From positions 24,156,085 to 24,220,084 of the forward strand of contig NC_021700.1 in the NCBI RefSeq assembly GCF_000247815.1: a stretch of DNA of 64,000 nucleotides, in the 5' to 3' direction. Below, in pieces: positions 9,448 through 23,300 of this stretch (within the stretch, counting starts at the first letter, position 1; every line of letters starts with the position of its first letter). The notes beneath the pieces were generated by a model. That model searched no databases. It had not been told where the DNA came from and saw nothing but the letters and a program-made list of their open reading frames with translations. Origin of the DNA: Ficedula albicollis (taxonomy: Eukaryota > Chordata > Aves > Passeriformes > Muscicapidae). Position numbers and translations under genes: made by a program.

Positions 9448-12400
9448 CTAAAGAAGAGAAATACAGATTTTTTTTTTTCAGTCTGGTTCTTAAGAAGATA
9501 ACACTTTACATACAAGAATTGAAGATCAAACAGAACCATGAAAGATGCTGAAAGGCACACTGGCATATGACTAGCAGCCTTAATTTAGTTGCTTTTAAGT
9601 GCAGACTTTTTAAGTCTTACATGATCATCTTTACCAAATTCCTATTTTTGTTTTACTTGCCTTTTAAGTTAAATATGGTAGGGTTTTAAATAAGGAAGCA
9701 AGAAATACATATTTCCTTTTCCCTCTTTCCCCAACAGAGTGCCTAGGTTAGACAGAAGGACTTGCTTTTGCTGGAGACTACAGAAAGCTATTTATCTCTG
9801 CACAAAAGTTACTCATTTGAATGCAATACAGCACTTTTATTGAAGGTGTTGTGACATACTGTAAACAACAACGTTTTAATGGGATTGATAAGAAAATAAG
9901 TGACTTTTCAGAAAAGGGAACTTGTTTGGGTTGCAGGTTTAAAGTTGTTTTCCAGAACCATAGCCTTCAGTTTTCAGGTAAAAATACCACTACCATGCGA
10001 GATATGACATTTTCAGAAGACATAAGAGCACATCATGATTTAAACCTGCTGCGAGAAAGCCAGGACATGTGGGCAGTGGCTGCTTTGTTTGTTACACTTC
10101 TTAGGAACTGGACTACGTTAGTACTTTTTGTGTCTTGATACATTTCAGTACACTTCTCCTGTGCACTACTGACTTGTTTCAGTTCAGATCATTAGCTACA
10201 GAAGGTTGTTAAGCAACAGAACAATACATATGTCCTCACACAGGTGCACATACTTAATGAGAAGAGTCTCTAGACCCTGAAAATGTTCATGCACATGGAG
10301 AATTGGTTGCAAGTTACCAATCTCCAAAAGGACAGATTTTTTGCTTTCCTGGTTACCGGTTACCCCAGGTGTCCCAGGTGTAGGCGAGCTAAAGCAATCA
10401 CCCTGCAAGACATGTAATCTGACCAAAACCCTAATAGTAGGCAGATTTCCAAAGCCATTCCCTGGCATGCTGGAGCCTTATTTGTGGTGCTCATTAATTT
10501 GAGCCTTTTATACAGGCAATACTTAATCCTTAAAAAAATGTATTTTTCAAAGGAATGTGTATAAACATTTGAAACAGATGAAGTTCCTGGTATTCTACTC
10601 TTTTCTTTAGAGAGTACAATACTGTGTTAAGCATTAACAGCCTTGCCTGCATGTGAGACAGTGGCATTATGTATAGCTACAATTGACACGTTGGACTTTC
10701 ATGCACCACTGCGCATCGATTCTTCTCAGCCCTACAACGTACGTCACAAGGTGGTAACGGGCAGTACTCCAAAAGATTAAACTACAAAGCCTGCCACTGT
10801 TTTCCAAAGCAAAAACTGCCCCCAATATAAGTGCAGTTAACCTCTCCTTTTCTCAGAGAAAAGCTTCACTTCCCACTTGAGCTCCTGCTGTAGCAGAATG
10901 TAGCTTAGTTCCAGTAAGCATTACTGAACAGAAATGGAAGTTAGCACTCACCACACCATGAGTTAAGAGTAAGTCAAAGAAACAGTTCTCTGAAAACTCG
11001 CAACTCCTGTTCCCCCCAACCAAAAGAGAAAAACAGCACATTCACATTCCAATGGTACTCAAAAGGAAACTCTTAGATAAATATTTTATCATCATATGTT
11101 TTGATTTTAAAAAAAAAAAAAGGTTTTGAAGTAATCTCATTAGACAAATCTGTAAGACTACACAGCAGACTTCAGACAGTCTCACAGAAAAAGCGTAGTT
11201 TTTAACAATACGTAACTCAAACTGTCTCAGAATGTGTGGATCAAGAGCATGAGATTCTTCAAGAAAAGAATACAGACACATCCATGTATGCTTGGACACA
11301 GGTATTTATTTTATTATCCATTTATTAATGCCAGGGAAATATCAGGGAAGTCACATTGTAAATTAATGCCTTCCACTTTCTACCACTTCAGAAGACATCC
11401 AGTATTAGTCACTCTGAATTGTCAAAAATGGAGTAACTGTGTCCAAGACAGAGATCAATGCAGGCTAGTCTATCAAGTCCTTTACAGAGATTACTTTATA
11501 GATTAGCCACTTTTCTTATCCTCTTTATTTTAAAACAACAGCAACAAAATAATCCACTCACTCTGGCTCAGAGTTTTTCTCCCGGCTGTTTCTGTGTCAG
11601 CCTCATGAATAGAAAACTCTTGAATAGAAAGACAAAAAACCCCAGGGTCTTTCTCTCTCTTCCTCCCTTCCTTCCAGATCCAGGGTGCTCCTGCCTTTCC
11701 TGACAGCAAGAAAACTAGGTGAAAATCAGAAAATCAGAGATCCTTGATGAACATGTGAACATCTCCCTGTCCTGCTCAGTGGTGTTGTTATACCTGAAAG
11801 ATTGCTTTGTGTAGTCCTAAAATGCTCAACTTCATTACTTACACAATGCACAGAAACAGATGGGACTGTCAGATTAAGACTGGTAATAAACCTGAGTATG
11901 GAAAGGATAAATAGACCTTCGCATCAGATACAGCAAAAACTATGTCTGACATCGTCCCTTCTGGTCTTTAAGTTCTGAGTCTTGCTTTACAACCTGAATC
12001 AGACCCTTGGATTTGTATGCCCAAACTGCTGTGAGTTTAAGTGACTGATTCACCTTTCTCTGTCAAAACTCAGCTAAAGGAGGCAGCAAAAATAATGTCG
12101 TGTGCCTGGCCTTCACAAACATTCTATGGATCTCTCACTTGCCTGAAGGAGCTAATTCCACATCTTCTGAACTCCCAGAAGAATCTGACTATGTGGACAT
12201 TGTGTATTAGTGATACCATGACCATACTTCTGTTCATTTCCTCACTTAAGTGAATATCACATTGTTGATGATTTCCAATTTAAATAAAGCTCTCATTTAT
12301 TTGACTGACTGCCAGGAAGGACTGCTAATAGATCTGCTACCTAAATCAATTAGTGTAGTAGCTCATAACAGACTTTTCTGGTAAAATATGCAGAGATGAG

Positions 12401-15400
12401 CCTGATTCCAAAGAGGCCAGTGGGAAAATCCCCAATTTCAGTGAGGAGAGGAAGAGACACTGTCTTGTAAGCGAAGAAATAACTACCTAAAAATAATAAA
12501 AGCTTAAAAACAGTGGAAAAAAATGTTTGTTTTAACATTTTTAACTGCCCAATATTATTTTCAGTATTATTGTAATCTCCTAAGCAATCTCCACAGGAAT
12601 CAGCTATGAAACAAATAATTAGAAAAAGTCAATAGCACTTTCTTAGCTCTTATGCTTTGGTGTTAATCAGTGATCACCAATTACCTTACTATCGTAGCAG
12701 TGCCATTAGGCAAAATAGCACTTACTACTTCATTGAATTTCCACCTTTCTGAATCACCAGTACAAAAGTCTTTACCCTATTATGGCTGCAGACTTACAGC
12801 CCTTGCAGTTTATGAATCATCAATAATTACCGACACGCCACTGTAATTAGTGTTGACTAATTAGTACAGCAAAATCTTATTGCATAATTCTGTGCTGCTT
12901 CAGAGCAACAATAGCAGCTAGAGCCAACCAAGCAGTGAAGCAAAGGTGTTGGTGAATTCAGCCTCCTGAAAAGGCTCAGGATGGATGTGCCAGTTGGGAA
13001 GCAGCACACAGATGCCAAGGTCCCTTTGGACACCCTTTCGCCCTGTCCACTTCCCTTTCCCTAGTGCATCCCTTCATTCAGCTTTGTAGTGCTTTCAGAT
13101 ACCTGTCCCTTTGGTTTTGCAAGCAGGTAACAGGAATCTCTTCTTGACCCAGCTTTCACCTCAGCCTTGTGTTCCCCTGGCCACATCTCCTCATCTTTTC
13201 CAGAGCTCTTTTGCAGTTCCCTCCAGCTCAGTTTCTCAGTTTCCTCTATGCACTCCACTGGTAAAGATTGACACTTCAGCCTGTTCCTTGGCTATTACCA
13301 TTTCCATGTTTGATTGTACCAGTATCTTCAACCTCAAATCCTGTTGGTTTTTTTCGCCCCTGGCCAAACTGCAGTCTACAGCCTGGTTGACGTATGACTT
13401 CAACCCTGACCTTGGTCTTGCATGAATTCCCTTATGAGACACAGGGCCAAGAGCTGCTGTCCAGCATCCTTGGCCTGGAGCTGGTGTCCTGCACTTCTGC
13501 CTGCTTCAGCACACCAGACAGGGGTGCCCAGCTCCCTTCCACTGTTCAGCAAAGCTACACTCTGTTCTTCGCCTTTTTTCCTTTGTCTTGTCTTCCTTAG
13601 TAGAACTATATCACAATCTTTCTCTTCTTTTAGTTTTTTATCACTTCTGGTCCATTCAACTCCAATCCATGAGCATTTTTGTACAGTTTAAAACTCAGCC
13701 ACTCTTCCTGGGTTTGGTTTCCCCCTTTCTTTGTCAGCTTCGACTCTTACAGAGTATCACTTGACCCATTTAGCAATTTGTGTTACAAAGAAGGGACAGA
13801 TTTACTGGGGAAAACGGAAGAGTTCTTTTCACCTCTGAGTCAAAAAGCCCCAAAACGATAATTTGGCAAAGGCTGGGAGACTAAGTAGGATGAATCACTC
13901 CTACAGTACATATTCATGCTGCTGGAGACTTGGTCCTGAGGTAGATGGTTTTTGATCTGACCTCCCCAGCTTTTTCACCACCATTTTCCCTACCTCACTC
14001 ATTTGACTGACTGCCTCTTTATTCTCTCCACCCACCAGTACAGCTACAGCAACCCTCTTTCAGGAAGGACTGCTCTCTGCCACCTTGCTGTCAAATTCTG
14101 TTGGGTTCTGTATTTGCTGTTGTTTCGTTTTGGTTTTTTGTTGGGTTTTTTTCCTGCCAAATTTTCCTTCCTGTGGTTTCCAGTTGACTTTTACATCTGC
14201 TTCCTGAGCTGCTGGTGCCCTTCATTTTCCTCGCCCCCACTAGAGGGCTGCCAGCTCACTCTGCTCCACCAGCTGCTCCCCTCTTGCTAGCTGGCTGCCA
14301 CTTCTCCACGGAGTACAGAGGAGCATTAGATAGCTGGATAGCTCAGCTCTGAAGTTATTGCAAGGTCACGCTCTTTTGTTTCCTGAAAACAACGCTCAAA
14401 CACACATATTACTTGGAAAAAATAAAGTTTTGTCACTGGTGGTGCAGCCACTGCAGTCTCTGCAAGCACTCCTACAGCAGCCTGACCCATGAGTAGATAC
14501 ACAGGTGAAAAATACACACGTGCATCTGGAAGTGGTTGCTGTTAACAACATGTGTGGCAATACACACTGAGGCATGCAGCATGAAAATACTAGATCCACA
14601 GGACCCCAAATCCACAAGACATGTAGGCTTGGCAGGGTCTGTGTGTAGCCCATTGCCTCTCAAAAGCAAGCCGAACTGGGCTCAGGCCATATCAATACTC
14701 CCAGTTGAAGCTATGTCACTGCACACAACAGAATGAGAAATTTACAAGGGAGGAGAACAAAGTCAAGGGGAAGAGCCCTTCCTTCCATGACTACTTTCAC
14801 CTCTGGGTGATGAAATCCTGTTGTGTACTCTCACCCATGACCTTTGAGCTCCTTTTCTACAGTGACCGGTGTCTGAAAAGGAGCATTAAGCCCTAAATTC
14901 CTTTCCGACCTCCTTCTTCCCCACCAACCTTGCCTTCACGTGGTGAGAGAGCACTCATTTGGCAGTGAAGCATTTGAAACCAGACATGGCTAGGCACAGA
15001 ATATCCCATACCAGATCCACCAGCCCAATGCAGTCCCTGCATTTCTCCTGTGCTCCGAATACCAGACTGACTGGGCTCATCAGGGGAACCCTGCCACAGA
15101 GATGCCTCTGGCTGCAAACTCCACATGTTCTTCAGTGTGAGCCATGTGCCAAGACTTCATATCTTAGTAGAGATAAGATGGTCACCAGTTCTGGAAATAA
15201 ACAGAAGTCCTCATAAAACTTCAAAGGAAGGGTCAAATGCCTAAAATATAATTTCTGTGAATTTTGCAGTTGATAACATATTGAATGTCTAAGTTGTTCA
15301 GGGGGTTCTTGTGTTTCGTTCTCAGAATCCACTTCTACAGCTCCTTTTGTGCAAAGTTGAAAAGTTCTGTCTCAGAATCAGTTTCAGGACCAGATATTAA

Positions 15401-17432
15401 GATTTCTTGCTTCCTCCATTCTCATTCCTCTCTATATGGTTTCCTGGCCTGTGTTTCAAATAAGAAATTAGAAAAATAAGTATCAAAACCACAGATCTGT
15501 TTCTTCTCTATTTCTCACTCCCTTTTTTCTGCCCAGGACATAAGTCATTCATTTTTAAGCAACTAGAGTCAGTAGTGATCATATAATCTTGCTGTTTCAA
15601 TTTAAAATCAGTGTTAAGGGAAGAAAGACAAACCGGGGGATGCAGGTAAACCTCTGAAAGATATGGGGAAGAGAGAGGGAGACAAAAGGCAGTTAGAACC
15701 AATGGGTCACAAGTAGTGGATCATCCTAAGAAAAACAAAATGGAGAAAGAAATATCAGTCTCAAGTTGATAGAGATTTTAGATAACGTGTTGAACAAGCA
15801 AGCTGACACTTGTGAAATAATCCTATGAGATCTAAGATAATAAACGTGTATCTGACGTAAAATGACAACTGAAGAAAGAATATTATTTAAGGACCTTTTA
15901 CATTCTATTCACAGTTTGGTAGCAGCTTCCTTGAAAATACATTACCATAATAGGACAACAGGACAAACAGGAGGAAAAGACACGAGTTCAGCCATTATGG
16001 TGCTACATTTGGCATAGACATTACTGTTGTTGAGCAATCCTCCATTCTGCTCACAGTAGCAGCTACTGTGAGATCTTTCATGGCTACAAAAGACTCAGAA
16101 ACCCTCAATCCATAGAGGGTAGTCCACATGCCATTTATTCCTATAATTTGCAGATTAGGGCTTTCAAGAACATCTGGAAGTAGTCCTGCAGTTTGTACAC
16201 ACAACTTTTCACCATGTAGATTTTTCTTATGTGGATTCAAGGATCATGACCTGCTATTAGGACCTTTACTAAAATTCTGGTTCTTGATGTTAGCATAGAA
16301 TAAATTTGGTGTTCAAGATACAGTTGGTTGAACACATTTGGGTACAATCCTCCTTAATAAAACCCAAAAAATCTCTAGGGAGATTTCTAAACACATTCAC
16401 ATTTTTAAAGAACCTGTGAGGAGGATTCAAAAAATCAGTCAAACCAACCAATCTTTGTACAACATCCTGTCTTCAGAAGTGGCCAAAAGCAGATAGAAAA
16501 TGGAAAATGCAAAACCAGGGCAAGCACAGAGTGACACTGTCCCTTACACCCCCTAACCTTTAAACCCCCTAACATTTATAGCTCATCTTAGCTTACGCTT
16601 GTCTGCTCAGAAAGCAGTGGGGCATGTAAATTAAGATCATCCCTTTCTTCACTGACCATGTAGAGTGTCTCAAAACTCACAGCACTGGGAAGCTTCCTCC
16701 CCTTCCCCCAGATATTCAGAAAATGAATAAAAAGGGTTTGGCTAGTGGTTTGAGATGTTCACTGGAACACCAGTGAATAAAGAACTGCAAAACTTTTGGC
16801 TTAAGGGACCCCTGAGGGCCATCTAGTCCCTCCAAGTGGTGCTACTGCAATGCTTGACCAGGTCAGCCATGGCTCTGCCTACCCCTTGTCAGCATGGCTG
16901 CTGCTCAGCAATCACATTCCAGCCTCTACTGACAAGAGAGAAATTAAAACCCATTTACTGGTCAAGTGCTGTAATTTCCAGATTACTGTGTTCGTCGATT
17001 TTTGGAAGGAAAACCAACTACAGAATGCATCAAGGTTATTTTGAATACTTCTGACTTCATCTACAGAAGATTCCCTGAAAGTATATTTATTTTGTGAGCA
17101 CACAAATTTCACTTCACTAAATATGCATGGCAGGTAAGTTATGTTAATGCCCTCACAGTGTGAAAAGGTGAAGGGGAAACAAAGTGAACAGAATATGTCC
17201 AGATTTATGGATCTTCATGTGGTGAGACTTCTTTCTGCAAATCCTTCTGTCATTACTGTCCATTCTCAACTTCACAGAAGCATGAGTCACACACATTACT
17301 GAGGAATCCGATCAAATCTCTTTGCATCAACCTCAGGGAAAAACACACCATTGGAGACTGAGCTGTTTCAAAAATACATGCACTGGTGTCTGGGAGAGAG
17401 CAAAATCCAAAACTATAGATAGAGAAAGATAT
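9448..17432. other. Unique intron or 5'-flank sequence, no gene seen
   Basis: About 8 kb upstream of the first visible PDE8B exon in transcription sense. I found no conserved coding segment, tRNA or well-supported repeat. The part from about 13020 to 14300 is strikingly rich in C and T on the + strand. The part at 12810-12910 has several TAATTA-type motifs. Confidence 0.55.
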
Positions 17433-17584
17433 AAAAACTAATCGTATTTTCATCTTTGTTTGTTGAGGTAGTCAAAGAAGCAACCAATGTTAGGACAGGA
17501 ACAAAGATCCAAAAACTAATCGTATTTTCATCTTTGTTGAGGTAGTCAAAGAAGCAACCAATGTGAGGACAGGAACAAAGATCC
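17433..17584. repeat. Tandem duplication, 78-bp period, two copies
   Basis: Units 17433-17510 and 17511-17584 start with AAAAACTAATCG. They are almost identical: one TGTT is missing from the second and there is a T/G difference. Confidence 0.92.
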
Positions 17585-18716
17585 TAACCAAACAACTTTA
17601 TACTACCATGTAAATTTATGGTGAATCAACACTTCCAATGTTGTATGTAATCTTTTGCTTTCCTTGAGATAAATTAAAGAAAACTAGAAAAATTAAAGAG
17701 AAAGCAACAAGAATAATCATGATATTTCAAGATATCTTTGGATAACTAAGAAGACTAGGCTGCTTCTTCTAGGAAGAGAGCTTCTTAAGGAACTGAATAG
17801 GTGTCTATGAAATCAGAAGCAGTGTAGAGCAGAAAGAAGAATGACTCACCAAGAGTATTCCCAACACAAGAAATTTGATGCTTGCACTGAGAGCAGGCCA
17901 CTGGAAGGGGCATTGTTAAAAGAGAAATGAACAAAACTTGCCAAAGGTAAGCCCCTGTGCTGCTGCAGAACACATCAGTAGGAACACAACCTCAACTCAC
18001 AAGCCCTTCAGTTATAAGTTAAAAGAGGCCCAGGGAGAGATCCCTCTCCATCTGCCCCCTTTTCTCTCTGCTGCCTAAGGCTCCTTACACTTGCCCAAGA
18101 CAGGATAACAGGCAGACAGGCTTGTAGTTCAATACAGTATATTAATCCTTGGGCATGGCTATTAAAATTGATACAAAACTCCCAATAAGTGAATTTCAAT
18201 ACTTGAAATTCCAGGTAATAGGATCATAAAAATGTAAACAGAAATGGGCTAGAACATAATATTGCAGGAAGAGATTAACTAAATAGTCCTGATAGTCTTC
18301 CAACACCTCTTGGCTTAGGTAATACTCAAAACTTTTGAAGCATACTGCTAGTCTGCAATCAAACAATCACTTTCAAGTGTAAAATTCACTTTGCCTTCTA
18401 AACACTGATTAAGAAAAAGCATCTGGAAATTACCTGCATACACCTGAGTTGCCTGCCTCAATTAATTTAACGTTACTCCTCCAGTAGTAGATAACCTGAA
18501 AAATGTACTTGTCTTGGCTTCCACTGTTTAGCATAAACTGTATAGCCTTTTACTGAAAGTAAACAAAATCACTAAGATTATGCCCCTCAACAGTCTGAGA
18601 ACAGTCGGAAGCAGCACCTGAAATCCTGGTGTGCAAGTGCACATGTAGGTAATTATGGACTCCACTACAAAGGTTAAAAGGAAAAAAAGTATTTTGACTC
18701 GAGTTATGTGCTGCGG
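17585..18716. other. Unique sequence, nothing recognised
   Basis: AT-rich sequence between a short tandem duplication and an LTR. No gene or repeat was identified. Confidence 0.55.
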
Positions 18717-19410
18717 TGTCACGGTTTGACACTGGCCAAATGCCAAGGAGCCACGAACACCTCTCATTCACTCTCCCTGATACAGCAGGACAGAGGAGAA
18801 AAAATTTCATGAAGGGCTCATGAGTTGAGATAAGGACTGGGAGAAAACACTCCAATGGCAAAACAGTCTAAAATTAACAGTATTGAGTTTATTACTAACA
18901 AGATCAGAGGAGGATAATGAGAAGTAAAAATAAGCCCTTAAAGAACACCTTTTCCCCCTAACCTCTCCCTCCTTCCAACCAACAGCACAGGGAGACAGGG
19001 CATGGGGATTTTGGTCAATTCCTTGCCCAAGGTTTTCTCTTGCTGCTCAGGGAGAGGAGTCCTCCCCTGTAAGACCACGGGGTGCCTCCCAGGGACACGG
19101 ATCTCCATGAACTTCCCAGCATGGTTCCAATCTCACGAGCAGCACTCCTCCCAAAGCTGCTAAAACATGAGTCCCTCCAACAGGCAGAATTAAAACTGCG
19201 TCACCACTTCTGTTTTGATTTTCTTCTTAAACATGTTATCACAGAGACGTTACCAACATCTCTAATTGGCCCAGGCTTGGCCAGCAGTGTGTCCATCCTC
19301 AGAGCCATCAGGATTGGCTCTGTCAGACATGGTGGAAGCTTCCAGCAGCTTCTCACAGAAGCCACCTCTGTGGCCCCCCACTACAAAAACCAAGCTGTGC
19401 AAAACCAACA
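18717..19410 (-). mobile_element. Solo LTR of an avian endogenous retrovirus-type element
   Basis: The segment is bounded by TG...CA: on the minus strand it begins TGTTGG and ends GTGACA. A polyadenylation-type AATAAA lies on the minus strand within the element, around 18887-18892, supporting minus orientation. The overall sequence resembles an LTR type I recall from passerine genomes. No gag, pol or env sequence adjoins it, so it is best called a solo LTR left by recombination between two LTRs. Flanks CTGCGG (18711-18716) and CTGTGG (19412-19417) could be a decayed 6-bp target duplication if the edge is one base further right. Open frames in it have no viral motifs. Confidence 0.75.
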
Positions 19411-19425
19411 CCTGTGGTTTTGCTT

Positions 19426-20309
19426 CAACACCATTCATTGTAGATACTGCTAGCTCCTCTTACTTCTTATCTTGAGTGGGCATTGCGGGAAAGAATTTTT
19501 TCCTGGTTCAGAGAGGTCTGTTCCTATCCTATTTTGCCAGCTCCTGAAAGCCTGAAACATACGATCTCAGTCTAAAGCCTCCATAAAACACTATATTCCT
19601 CTTGCTGGAACAAAGAAGAAAAAAACCCCAAACAAAACCCAGAACAAGCATGTTCTGATGAGAGTGAGTCATTTACTGAAGTTTTCTGAATTGTCTTGCA
19701 GTTAGAAAAAAACCTCAGCATTGAACTTTGATCTGCATTTTACAAAAATACCAAAATAAACTCCAGTAAAGAACAGGGTATTGCACATAAAGGACAGATA
19801 TATGTCCTTTGAAAACATAATGTTCTCTCATCCCTGCTCCTTCACACTGTCAGACAGCATTTGTTGCTCCAACACCATTCATTGTAGATACTGCTAGCTC
19901 CTCTTACTTCTTATCTTGAGTGGGCATTGCGGGAAAGAATTTTTTCCTGGTTCAGAGAGGTCTGTTCCTATCCTATTTTGCCAGCTCCTGAAAGCCTGAA
20001 ACATACGATCTCAGTCTAAAGCCTCCATAAAACACTATATTCCTCTTGCTGGAACAAAGAAGAAAAAAACCCCAAACAAAACCCAGAACAAGCATGTTCT
20101 GATGAGAGTGAGTCATTTACTGAAGTTTTCTGAATTGTCTTGCAGTTAGAAAAAAACCTCAGCATTGAACTTTGATCTGCATTTTACAAAAATACCAAAA
20201 TAAACTCCAGTAAAGAACAGGGTATTGCACATAAAGGACAGATATATGTCCTTTGAAAACATAATGTTCTCTCATCCCTGCTCCTTCACACTGTCAGACA
20301 GCATTTGTT
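19426..20309. repeat. Tandem duplication, 444-bp period, two apparently identical copies
   Basis: Units 19426-19865 and 19870-20309 begin CAACACCATTCATTGTAG and show no differences that I could find by eye. The duplication starts 15 bp beyond the LTR edge at 19410. The content is AT-rich non-coding sequence. Identity over about 440 bp implies a very recent event or an assembly duplication. Confidence 0.95.
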
Positions 20310-23300
20310 TTGCAACATTTCTGCTTTGACTTTGAGTTTGGGAGCAGGCAGAGGAAAACATCTAGTTGGGCTTTTGATTTAAACTTTAGCATACACAAAA
20401 CATGTCTTAGAATAATGGTTAGGAACTCTATGGAAAAAATCCCCAAACCCCCACAAAAATACAAAACCCAACAACACTCCAAATTGCAAATTCACAGTAC
20501 GAACAGCAGTAAAACAAAGACTAAATCTTCCCAAGTTTATAGGAAAACAGACACCCATGGACACTTTTCCCATTATAGTCTAACATTGACTTTAAAATCT
20601 AAAAAGAGCATTTAAATATATGTAAAAATTAACTGTTTTGCCATTGATCCTTTAGTTAGAAACCCACAAATAGAATTATTCCCAGAGCAGTCCTACCAAC
20701 TCAGGTATCACGAGTGATGCTGTCTCCTGTAACAAAGCCTCCAGCTTAGCACTGTCTGTTATTGTGAAACTACAAATTATCAACATGAAAGTCTGTGCCA
20801 TGTCTCACACTAAAAATTGTGCAGACAACGAAAATCAAAGCCAAATTCTCATCAAAATAAACAGCTCCAAGGCTCTCACGCTGACTGAATAATTCATGAT
20901 CACATTTAATTCAGTTCAAGTTTCTATTTTAGCTTTGACAAAGCCACTGCAGCTAATCCAGACAGCAGCAGTCATGTTTCAAATACTCCAAGACTGATAT
21001 CTGGGTACCACACTCTGTGATATGCACAGTGCCTTGCCCCCCATGAGTCATCCAACTAAGCCACACAGACGTTACCCAAACCCAGCATTTCCACCCTCTG
21101 TGTTTTGTTGTTCAAGACTACAGTGTTTACAAAGGTTGTCTCACTTATTTTACAATCCTCAAAGACAAAGATCATCTCTCACATTTTACAACAGGGCACA
21201 TGGGCTGACTGATCCTGTAGGCCCTCCCCAAACAGGGATGAAGAGCAAGGAAGAGTAGGAGTATTTATGCAAGGTAGGTAAAAGTGACACACATGAAGTG
21301 GTAGAGAAAGGGGAAGCTCTGACTCAGAGGAACAGAAAAGCAGGTGTTAGATGTACCTGAAGAAGTCATACCTCGCAAAAAAAAGAAATACTGTGATGAA
21401 ATTCAGTTACCCAGTCTTACAAACTTGTGTGCAGTCATGAAAATTTGACTGCCATTATTTCATTCATATAAATACACGAGCATATTTCATTCATATAAAT
21501 GCATGATCAGCATCTGATTTTAGAATTTAATTTAGTTGCAATCCAAATAAGCTCTGCAAAAACATGGAAAGAGGGCATACAATAGACCTTCACCTGGTCT
21601 GCTGAACCAATACAAATTATTACTTACAGAATAAGGAATAGTAATTTTGGTATTACTCATCACTACTTACACAAAGTGTGTGTGTGTAAAATTAAAAGCT
21701 TTCTGGAAAAAGTATTTTTTTGGACACTTTGTTCCAGTCTTACCAAGGAGAAGCACCATTAAATTAAGTGCCACGGTTCACACCCAGCATTACAAGACTC
21801 ATGCAAATGTTCTACAGAGACCTCTTACTGCTACTCCAGTTTTTATGTGCTGACATCTCTTTGAACTAAATATAGTCATTTTTGTCCACCATTAGGATTG
21901 TCCATCATGAGGATGTACTTATGCAACTTACTACCAGCACATTACTAAGAAGATAAAAAAATTGCACTGTTATACTCCGCACACTGAGTGAAGCACAGCC
22001 CTCTTGCAAATGTCTTGGCAATCAATTTTCTCCCATGGCTTCTGCACACGCACAGCATGAACTTCCACCCTTAAGAATTAAAAGCAGAAGTTCTGCCTGC
22101 TGGGTGCAATGTTAACTGCCAAGCTTTCTCTCCCCAAAGAGGAGTTGCAATCGCCTAGTTTCAATGCACCTTATATTGCAGAAGCTGAACTCAGCCTAGC
22201 TATTGTTTAATTCTATTTTATCAGCAAGATTTCTGGACATAAAAAGAGCTTCTTCTACAGTTAGAGGCACATAGCCCAAATGTTCAGGACTTCACTGAAT
22301 TAAGCCCTTATTAAGCAACAAGAACTATACACATGAACTGTGGGAAAGTATTATTCTCCTCTTCAAGAGATCACATGGACATTAAATGCCTGACACTTTC
22401 CAACCACCCTTATTAAGAAATTCAGTCTCTGAAAGCCATAAAATATTTTAGTTTCAATGCACAGACAAACATTTTCACCAACACAGATTTTATAAGACAT
22501 GATGTCTTCACTTCAGTGGATTAGACCCTGTATCAAGTAGAACTCCAATGAACAGCTGCTCGTGCATAAATTATTCACTGTTACACTACAGCCCATGAAA
22601 TTAAAACAGAAAAATCTATTGTTGAGTTTTCTGTTATATATCTCTCTCATATATGTCTTTATTTTACAGCTGTCTTTGGAGGCACTCTGCAGGGAAATAT
22701 GTTGTATTTCCTGTTAATATTGTACTTATTACAAGTGCATGTCACAAGACAGGAAACAGTAACTTCTCTAGGTTTCTTACTGGGTCCCATTCAGTTTTCA
22801 AAGAAGTTAAGAAATATTTGATTGTCATAAACTGGGGGAAATGAGCTGCCAAGAGAGCAGGTAAAGTGATCTGGGCATTCAGGTCACTTGTGTTGTTCTG
22901 TGTCTCTCTGTGACAGAGTTATATTATATTGAGTTATATTGGACAAAAGATGCAAACAATACCATTTTATAAACATATGGGGTCACTCTAAAATGAGTGC
23001 CGATAAAACCGTATTTAAATATTTATGCAAATATATAAAAATATAAAAACATATAAAATCATAAATGTGATTTTCAAGAGAAAGGAAATTTAATAAACTC
23101 ATCCTGCTCAATACTGCTGTAAAGGGTTTGTTGGAATGCCACAGGCAAAGCTATTTTAAAAACTGGAGAAAAAAACAACTGCAAGATAGGTAGGGTAGCA
23201 AAGAACCTTGACAGCAGGAGTCATCGAAATGAGGTGAAATTCAAACAATACAAAGAGCTATGTTGCTATCTGTTAAAAGCTTCTTAGCTGAGTATGTCAG

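Noticed and set aside
16777..16960. Possible ancient CR1 3' fragment (GGGACCCCTGAGGGCCATCTAGTCC...)
   Set aside because: Only a short stretch resembles CR1 and the remainder does not follow the CR1 order. It needs a profile search before calling.
19082..19453. 123-codon + strand open frame
   Set aside because: It lies antisense within the solo LTR and its flank, with no retroviral or host motif.
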